Assembly (NCBI RefSeq): GCF_004770155.1
Contig: NZ_RQFA01000066.1
Span: forward strand, 1 to 64,000
Source of the DNA: Leptospira gomenensis
Lineage (GTDB): Bacteria > Spirochaetota > Leptospiria > Leptospirales > Leptospiraceae
DNA: 64,000 bases
Reading direction: 5' to 3'
The position numbers and the translations under genes are program-made. The first letter of the stretch is position 1. Each line of letters starts with the position of its first letter. Shown in pieces: positions 58,785-64,000 of this stretch. The notes beneath the pieces are model-generated. The model saw only the letters and a list, made by a program, of their open reading frames with translations, had not been told where the DNA came from and searched no databases.

Positions 58785-59683
58785 TTGGAATTTCCCATTA
58801 TATCCGAAACTTCGGCCAAACATTCTATCAATCCCTGTCCCATATCGGTAAATATCTCGGGCGCGAATTTTTCCCCGATTTTCGGAACGTAACTATAGGG
58901 AGTCACTTTGTAGTGATCCGAATTAGAATTGTTATCGAAAACTATTTCCACCCCGCCTTGTAGTATTTCCTGAATCATACTTAACATCGTAGCCACCGGA
59001 ATCGCTTGATGTCCGGTAATCGTAAATCGTTTATTCAAAAACTCTGAACTAAGTATTTTAGCCGAAACTTTTGCCGCATCACGAACGTGGATGTATTCTC
59101 GAATTTCTTGACCGGAAAAATTACAGACGATCCGTCCCGTTTCCAAGGCTGATTTTAGATATCTATAGATAGAATTTCTTTCGTCCGCTCTCGGTCCGTA
59201 GAGGGTGCCGTATCGCAGTATAGTATAATTTAAATGGAATCTCTTATGATATTCTTCGATGAAAATTTCGGAAGATTGTTTGCTACATCTGTAAAAACCG
59301 CCTGAATCCGAATATACGTACATGGTACTTGCGTATACGAATTGTTTAACGGAGTGTTTTACACACGCATCCAAAATATTAAGATTACCTACGATATTCA
59401 AATTCGCTGTACGTTTCGGATTCAAGGAGGCCGTATCGATGTCCGCGTATCCCGCGAAATTATAAACTACATCCTTACCCTCAATGACCTCTTCCACTTG
59501 TGTTTCGTCCAGGATATCTCCGATAACCATCGTCTGATCCGGACGTATATACCGCGATCCGTGTAAATCGAATATCGTAATCTCGTGTCCGTAATCCGAA
59601 AGTTTATCGGCGATATGCGAACCCAAAAATCCGGATCCGCCGAATACGACGATTCTCTTTCGATTCAAAGAGGTTTCCATCAT
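58781..59683 (-). CDS. NAD-dependent epimerase/dehydratase (extended SDR)
   Basis: 300 residues. Rossmann motif [15 protein letters not shown] (about 11-25), [10 protein letters not shown] (about 73-82), and catalytic YRCSK (about 131-135) with YASTMYVY upstream. The C-terminal substrate region includes [13 protein letters not shown]. Substrate not determinable: sugar-nucleotide epimerase or dehydratase. Overlaps both neighbours by four bases, so it belongs to the aldolase module. Confidence 0.85.
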   Translation of the reverse strand: MMETSLNRKRIVVFGGSGFLGSHIADKLSDYGHEITIFDLHGSRYIRPDQTMVIGDILDETQVEEVIEGKDVVYNFAGYADIDTASLNPKRTANLNIVGNLNILDACVKHSVKQFVYASTMYVYSDSGGFYRCSKQSSEIFIEEYHKRFHLNYTILRYGTLYGPRADERNSIYRYLKSALETGRIVCNFSGQEIREYIHVRDAAKVSAKILSSEFLNKRFTITGHQAIPVATMLSMIQEILQGGVEIVFDNNSNSDHYKVTPYSYVPKIGEKFAPEIFTDMGQGLIECLAEVSDIMGNSK

Positions 59684-60288
59684 CTATTTCGAATCACCTT
59701 CGCAGGAACTCCTGCGGCCACAGAATACTCGGGAAGATCCTTAGTGACTACGGAGCCGGCCGCGATTACACAACCTTTCCCGACTTTGACGTTTGAAGTA
59801 ATGACCACGTTAGCGCCGATCCAAACGTCGTCTTCGATTCGGATGATTCCTCCTTTATGACCTTGTTCCATAATGGGTCGAGTGGAGTCGGCAAATATAT
59901 GATCGGCCGCGCGTAAAACGACGTTCGGACCGATTAGAACCTTATCTCCGATCTCGATTTTTCCATTGGAGGCACCGATGAAAACGTTATTGTTAAACGA
60001 ACATCCGTTGCCGATTTTCAATTCAGCGTTATTCGCGTGGATTTTACATCCTTGCATAAAAGAAACCCCTTCGCCCATTCTTATATTCTCGACACCCGAA
60101 AATGTCACGTCCTCGTCCACGTAAATAGAACGAATTCGAAAAATTTCCTTATATCTCGATTCGCGTTCCATTTTGAAAAAAGGGGCATCCGAATTTTTGA
60201 TCAATAAAGAATATATGTAAGACCAAATTTTAAAATAAGACGACATTCGAGAGAAATTTTTTTTAACTCTATATAAAAAAGAAACCAC
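59680..60288 (-). CDS. Hexapeptide-repeat acyltransferase (WbbJ/LbH type)
   Basis: About 202 residues from GTG 60288, which lies just after the HAD gene's stop with GGAG nine bases upstream; the reading frame further back to 60387 overlaps the HAD gene and is unlikely to be used. LbetaH repeats run from about 65 to 195, with [31 protein letters not shown] and [13 protein letters not shown] (the acetyl-CoA region). Probably N- or O-acetylates the sugar made by the module. Confidence 0.86.
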   Translation of the reverse strand: MVSFLYRVKKNFSRMSSYFKIWSYIYSLLIKNSDAPFFKMERESRYKEIFRIRSIYVDEDVTFSGVENIRMGEGVSFMQGCKIHANNAELKIGNGCSFNNNVFIGASNGKIEIGDKVLIGPNVVLRAADHIFADSTRPIMEQGHKGGIIRIEDDVWIGANVVITSNVKVGKGCVIAAGSVVTKDLPEYSVAAGVPAKVIRNR

Positions 60289-60289
60289 G

Positions 60290-60880
60290 TTAAGAAACTC
60301 CGAGAAACAGTATTCCGAAGCGGCTCGCAGTTTCGAAATCGCCAACGGCGTCTCCGATAAAAAGGGAACGACTCGGATTGATGTCATAGTTTCGAATCAA
60401 ATTTCCGGTGATTTCGACTTTTGATTTTGGACTTCCGCAAACCTCGAGAAAAAAATCGTTCAACTTCTTCTCTTTCGTTATATAACGTAATTCCTCTTCC
60501 GGAGTTCCGGAAACGACGAACGAACGGATACTCGATTGGCTCAAATCGGTTAGTAGTTCCGAAATCCCGGGAAGAAGATCGCATTTCACAACCTTCTCGA
60601 CGACAAGGGAGGCGAAATCGGAAGCCAAACGTTCGACCAAACTCGAATCATATTCAACTTTCATAAAATTCAACACGTATTCGATTTTTTTATATCGATC
60701 GATGCCTCCGTTCGATCGATGATATTCAAGAATACAATCCACAGCCTCGTTTCCGAATTCCTTAAACAGATCGGCGTAGGCTTCCGTTTTGATCCCGACG
60801 CTATCGACTACAACTCCGTCGAAATCGAAAAAAACAGAATCTATTTTCTCTTTTCTTAAAACGAAAAAATCCTGGATCAC
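60290..60880 (-). CDS. HAD-family phosphatase
   Basis: 196 residues. Motif [12 protein letters not shown] (about 17-27, Asp nucleophile), motif [11 protein letters not shown] (about 122-130), motif III Lys in SPKSKVEI, motif [14 protein letters not shown]. The cap is helical (about 28-95) as in subclass I phosphoglycolate-type enzymes. GTG start at 60880, directly after the cyclase gene's stop. In the module it could remove a phosphate before CMP activation, as KdsC does in the Kdo pathway. Confidence 0.85.
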   Translation of the reverse strand: MIQDFFVLRKEKIDSVFFDFDGVVVDSVGIKTEAYADLFKEFGNEAVDCILEYHRSNGGIDRYKKIEYVLNFMKVEYDSSLVERLASDFASLVVEKVVKCDLLPGISELLTDLSQSSIRSFVVSGTPEEELRYITKEKKLNDFFLEVCGSPKSKVEITGNLIRNYDINPSRSLFIGDAVGDFETASRFGILFLGVS

Positions 60881-61555
60881 CTACAGCCCCACGTTTCCGA
60901 AAACCGTACACGGAGATCCGTCCGCACCTTCCAGCCAAAGCGGCGCGATCAGCACATTCTGTAATTTTAATATGTCCGATCCTAAATTTAGAAAATTAAC
61001 ATCTTCTAATATTAGAATGGGATCCTTCCTATTTAGGAACTTCCGGTGGGCGGTCCTTCCCACCTCCCGATTCGTATAACTCGAGAGGGAAATCAAATCA
61101 AAACCGAATATTCTAAGGTTTACGAAAGTGTTCCGTAAAAAGTCGGACATATCAGGCGCAATCCCCGGAGGGTTCTTCCAATATTCTTCCGAAGAACGGG
61201 AATCTCCCCAATGCGTTTTTAGAAAAAGAATTTCGGTTTTAGGATCGAGAAGATTCGCCTTTGTTCCTATGTGTTCCGGACCGATCAACGTCCCCGCTTC
61301 TGGTTTTTTATCGAGATCCAAAAGGGAAACTTTTGTGGAAAACCAAAATTCGGCCGGATAATCGGTAAGCCTTTTGCCGTTCGGATCAAAATGAAACGGA
61401 CAATCGATATGAGTTCCGGTATGATTCGAGAAGTTTAAATTGAGAGTATTGCAAGAATCCCCGTGATCCAAACATTTCCCCTGCGTAACTTCCGGAAAAC
61501 CGCTTCCTCCGTAGACGGGAGTATTTTTGCCGATTTCGTAAGAAAGAAGAATCAT
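60881..61555 (-). CDS. Cyclase-family (kynurenine formamidase-like) hydrolase
   Basis: 224 residues. The signature HTGTHIDCPFHF (about 45-56) gives H-x-G-T-H-x-D-x-P-x-H, the metal and active site of PF04199 proteins. MILLSYEIGKNTPVYGG at the start and a C-terminal NVLIAPLWLEGADGSP are typical. Members hydrolyse amides or lactones. In a sugar locus a lactonase or deformylase role is imaginable. Overlaps the dehydrogenase at 61552 by four bases. Confidence 0.85.
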   Translation of the reverse strand: MILLSYEIGKNTPVYGGSGFPEVTQGKCLDHGDSCNTLNLNFSNHTGTHIDCPFHFDPNGKRLTDYPAEFWFSTKVSLLDLDKKPEAGTLIGPEHIGTKANLLDPKTEILFLKTHWGDSRSSEEYWKNPPGIAPDMSDFLRNTFVNLRIFGFDLISLSSYTNREVGRTAHRKFLNRKDPILILEDVNFLNLGSDILKLQNVLIAPLWLEGADGSPCTVFGNVGL

Positions 61556-62490
61556 GGTCTCTCGAAATATTCCGCAATCGATTTTATTGCGGCTGTCCCC
61601 ATCGCTTCCACGGCTTCCTTTGCGTTTCCTCCGATATGCGGAGTTACGATCAGGTTTTTTAAGGATAAAAATTCAAGATCGGTCGGAGGTTCCTCTTCGA
61701 AGACGTCAAGTGCGGCGCCTGCTATAACATCATTCTCTAAAGCCCTTTTGATATCGGATTCCTTTACGATATTACCTCTACTCGTATTAAGAAGATAGGA
61801 ACTAGGTTTCATTTGCGACAGAAACTTGAAGTCCACCATATACAAAGTCCGTTCGGTAAGGGGTAGATGAAGGCTTACGAAGTCCGATTCGTTCAATAAA
61901 TTCTCGATAGAAACCTGAGTCGCACCGTAACTTTCGCAAACTAATTTTTTATCCAAGATATCGTGAACCAACAATTTACAATGGAACGGTTGCAACAAAC
62001 GTAACAAATCCTCGCCGATATGACCGCAACCCACAATTCCGACCGTTTTTCCGGAAAGCAAAACGCCGCCTTCTTTCTTCCACGACCCGCTCTTTAACAG
62101 ATAACTCGTAAAAAAGACGTTCCTGCTCAAAGCCAAAAGATAAGAAAGAGCCAATTCGGAAACGGATCGACGATTTACACCCGGCGTCCAACCGATCGGC
62201 TTATTTAGAAAATTCGCATATTCTGTATCGATATTGTCGAGACCGACCCCGTATTTAGCGTATATTCGAATATTGGGCAATGAATCGATCACCCTACGGG
62301 AAATTTTTTCCAATCCGACGATGGCAGCATCCGCGTCTTTTAAAAATTCGATGACTCCGTCCTCGTCGAAACGTCTTCCCTCTTTGTTAAAGACGGAATC
62401 CGGATACAACTCTTTCAGCTTTTTTTCCAAAACTATATGATTGGAAAAAGAAGGTGATAAAACTTTAACTACGATTTTGCGATTGGACAC
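61552..62490 (-). CDS. D-isomer-specific 2-hydroxyacid dehydrogenase
   Basis: 312 residues. NAD-binding GIVGCGHIGEDLL (about 150-162), NTSRGNIV (catalytic Arg, about 234), EEEP (catalytic Glu, about 263) and TPHIGGN (catalytic His, about 281) are all kept. SerA/phosphoglycerate-dehydrogenase-like without ACT domain. It oxidises or reduces a 2-hydroxy acid. GTG start at 62490. Being first in the module, it may make the keto-acid or aldehyde precursor for the aldolase, or act on its product. Confidence 0.88.
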   Translation of the reverse strand: MSNRKIVVKVLSPSFSNHIVLEKKLKELYPDSVFNKEGRRFDEDGVIEFLKDADAAIVGLEKISRRVIDSLPNIRIYAKYGVGLDNIDTEYANFLNKPIGWTPGVNRRSVSELALSYLLALSRNVFFTSYLLKSGSWKKEGGVLLSGKTVGIVGCGHIGEDLLRLLQPFHCKLLVHDILDKKLVCESYGATQVSIENLLNESDFVSLHLPLTERTLYMVDFKFLSQMKPSSYLLNTSRGNIVKESDIKRALENDVIAGAALDVFEEEPPTDLEFLSLKNLIVTPHIGGNAKEAVEAMGTAAIKSIAEYFERP

Positions 62491-62537
62491 TGAGACGATT
62501 ATCCTTGGTACGAAACTTTCCCGGACAAACCGGGCTT

Positions 62538-64000
62538 TTAAAATTTGAGTTCGATACTTTCACTGGTCGAGGATATATAATCTTCCACTTGCGGCAGCAT
62601 TTTAGTTCGAAATTCTTCTTGCTTGCCCAACCAGTAAAATACGTTGTCCTTAAGAGTATCATAATCTTCTGATACGATTTCTCGAATGGAATCCAAACCG
62701 ACCGCATTTCTCCCGCGTTTAGGATTGTGGAAAATCGAAGGAACACCCAAGGCGACGGCTTCGAATCCGGTCGTAGCGAATCCAGGAGAAACGACCAAAT
62801 CGGAAAGTAAAATAGGATATACCGAACTATATCGAAAATCGAAAACTTCGACGTTTTGTTGCGTTTTAAACTCCGAAAATATCGTATAAAAAGGAAGCCC
62901 CGATCTTTTTTCACTTTCTACAAAGGAAGAATAACTTCCGGATTCGGGAATTTTCGGTTTTAGAATGAATAGGTAATCGGGAAACTCTTTTACCAAACGC
63001 AAGACATCCGTATAAAAATTATAGAGTTCCTGAGCCGTAGGAAGACTGATTTCTAAATCCCTGCAAACTATACTTTCGTCGAAAATACAAATGATTTTAT
63101 CGAAACGACTTGAATACAACCGCTTCTCATTTCGAACGAACTCCTTCATTTGGACGTTTGCCTGCGCTCTCAGGATTCCGGTGATGACCGAATCACCTCC
63201 GGGATAATACATCTTTTCCCGAAATTGAAGTACACTTTTTTTCCCTGCTAGAAAATACTTAGAATAAAGAAAATCCACCATATAAAGTTGGGTTCCGGCT
63301 CCCTCGACGAACCAACTTAAACTATCCTGAATATAAACATTATGAATCCCTTTTTTTTCAAGAGCCGCCGTTCTTAAAACTTGCTCCGGATCTATATCCA
63401 AACTCGTAAAATGGGCGACGGGACGACCAAATCCGACTAACGCAGTGAATGAGAAGTATTCAACCATTCCTTTGGCGATCCCGACCGCGAAATATTTTAG
63501 CGCGGAAGATGATAAAAGCGGAAGGAGTAAGATGCTGCAAACGAGCTCGAATCGATTTCGAAAACTTAGCTCAATATCTTTTGTACTTAAACTCAGAACC
63601 GACAATCCCTTTCGGTTTTTTAGAGATTCGATCGTTTCCGGAATCTCGTGCGATAACACGATCCGTATTTGTTTAGGATCGACGGAAAGACAATTCAAAA
63701 GATACAACGGATCTCGGTATTTCAAAGCGCCTTCGTCATTGTCGGCGTTCAAAGAATACGAGCGCGGGTCTAAGGACTCGATTCGAAGTAAATATTTATA
63801 ACGCTCCTCTTCCGGTCTTCGAACGAAATTCGTTCGAAAGGAGCGTTTTAAGAGGATCAACAATGCCTTTATCGGTGACCTGAGGTTACGAAAAACTTGA
63901 GGAGAACTAATATCCGCACCGTAAAAGAAAACCGTTTTTTTCCAGGTTTCTTTTTGAACCTCCGATAAGTACGGAATATATTCATCGATCTTCTCCCGCT
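62538..64000 (-). CDS. GT-B-like surface carbohydrate transferase, cut by the window edge
   Basis: Partial gene. An apparent TTG start at 63863 is not the N-terminus: the frame stays open to base 64000 and reads KIDEYIPYLSEVQKETWKKT then TVFFYGADISSPQVFRN. At least 487 residues. C-terminal third has LFILKPKIPESGSYSSF (KP in place of KPHP) and LVVSPGFATTGFEAVALGVPSIF, the GT-B nucleotide-sugar region of polysaccharide proteins similar to 53686. Function probably glycosyl or polyol-phosphate transfer; donor unknown. Confidence 0.65.
   Translation of the reverse strand, partial: REKIDEYIPYLSEVQKETWKKTVFFYGADISSPQVFRNLRSPIKALLILLKRSFRTNFVRRPEEERYKYLLRIESLDPRSYSLNADNDEGALKYRDPLYLLNCLSVDPKQIRIVLSHEIPETIESLKNRKGLSVLSLSTKDIELSFRNRFELVCSILLLPLLSSSALKYFAVGIAKGMVEYFSFTALVGFGRPVAHFTSLDIDPEQVLRTAALEKKGIHNVYIQDSLSWFVEGAGTQLYMVDFLYSKYFLAGKKSVLQFREKMYYPGGDSVITGILRAQANVQMKEFVRNEKRLYSSRFDKIICIFDESIVCRDLEISLPTAQELYNFYTDVLRLVKEFPDYLFILKPKIPESGSYSSFVESEKRSGLPFYTIFSEFKTQQNVEVFDFRYSSVYPILLSDLVVSPGFATTGFEAVALGVPSIFHNPKRGRNAVGLDSIREIVSEDYDTLKDNVFYWLGKQEEFRTKMLPQVEDYISSTSESIELKF

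Overview
The window is a piece of a Leptospira chromosome. The evidence is the spirochaete-type core gene set and order (gap-pgk-tpiA-secG; rpsF-ssb-rpsR-rplI-dnaB-aspS-phoH-pgpH-ybeY-recO), the purine-rich ribosome-binding sites with frequent TTG and GTG starts, and a very long one-strand O-antigen (rfb-type) locus beside them. Dispersed 14-mers of the form GTGGGA-NN-TCCCAC sit in the core intergenic spaces. The core reads fairly GC-balanced, while the O-antigen half is visibly richer in A+T. Species cannot be fixed from sequence reading alone.

Layout. 1-3.5 kb: a gamma-carbonic-anhydrase-like protein divergent from a degenerate signal peptidase I paralogue, then a tandem-PAS histidine kinase with its stand-alone receiver. 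3.9-7.6 kb: glycolytic genes gap, pgk, tpiA and the translocon gene secG, all on +. 7.6-10.4 kb: an exported hypothetical protein, then a second kinase and regulator pair whose regulator ends in an anti-sigma-kinase-like ATPase domain. 10.4-17.5 kb (-): OafA-type acyltransferase, GT-C family membrane glycosyltransferase, beta-propeller-like protein, cinA, argS. 17.7-27.3 kb (-): a nearly continuous operon-like run from rpsF down to recO. 27.4-30.5 kb (-): a CapA-like phosphoesterase and an SLC13 carboxylate transporter. 

30.6-64 kb: the O-antigen/LPS locus. One glycosyltransferase on + converges with more than 30 kb of genes on -, many joined by 4-base ATGA overlaps. The window cuts the locus at 64000 inside a gene. 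It holds about 14 glycosyltransferases, five methyltransferases (one of them DUF268-type), two hexapeptide acyltransferases, glf (UDP-galactofuranose), a CDP-hexose module (rfbF, rfbG, an RmlC-like cupin and an SDR reductase/epimerase), a PLP aminotransferase with a cupin, and an unusual module (56.4-62.5 kb). That module combines a KdsB-like cytidylyltransferase, SGNH-like protein, HpcH/HpaI aldolase, SDR, acyltransferase, HAD phosphatase, cyclase-family hydrolase and 2-hydroxyacid dehydrogenase. No Wzx/Wzy or ABC exporter gene is present, so export must be encoded elsewhere.

The most interesting points are: (1) the 56.4-62.5 kb module, which could build a CMP-activated 2-keto-3-deoxy acid through a pyruvate aldolase instead of a PEP-condensing synthase; (2) a signal peptidase I fold lacking both catalytic residues; (3) phoH and ybeY, two genes flanking pgpH, whose conserved N-termini lie upstream of any ATG/GTG/TTG, implying AUU/AUC-type starts; (4) an arginyl-tRNA synthetase with a non-canonical HIGH motif; (5) a family of GC-rich hairpin repeats and 14-mer palindromes in core intergenic regions; (6) a start codon in the loop of a terminator-like hairpin at 7578-7608.
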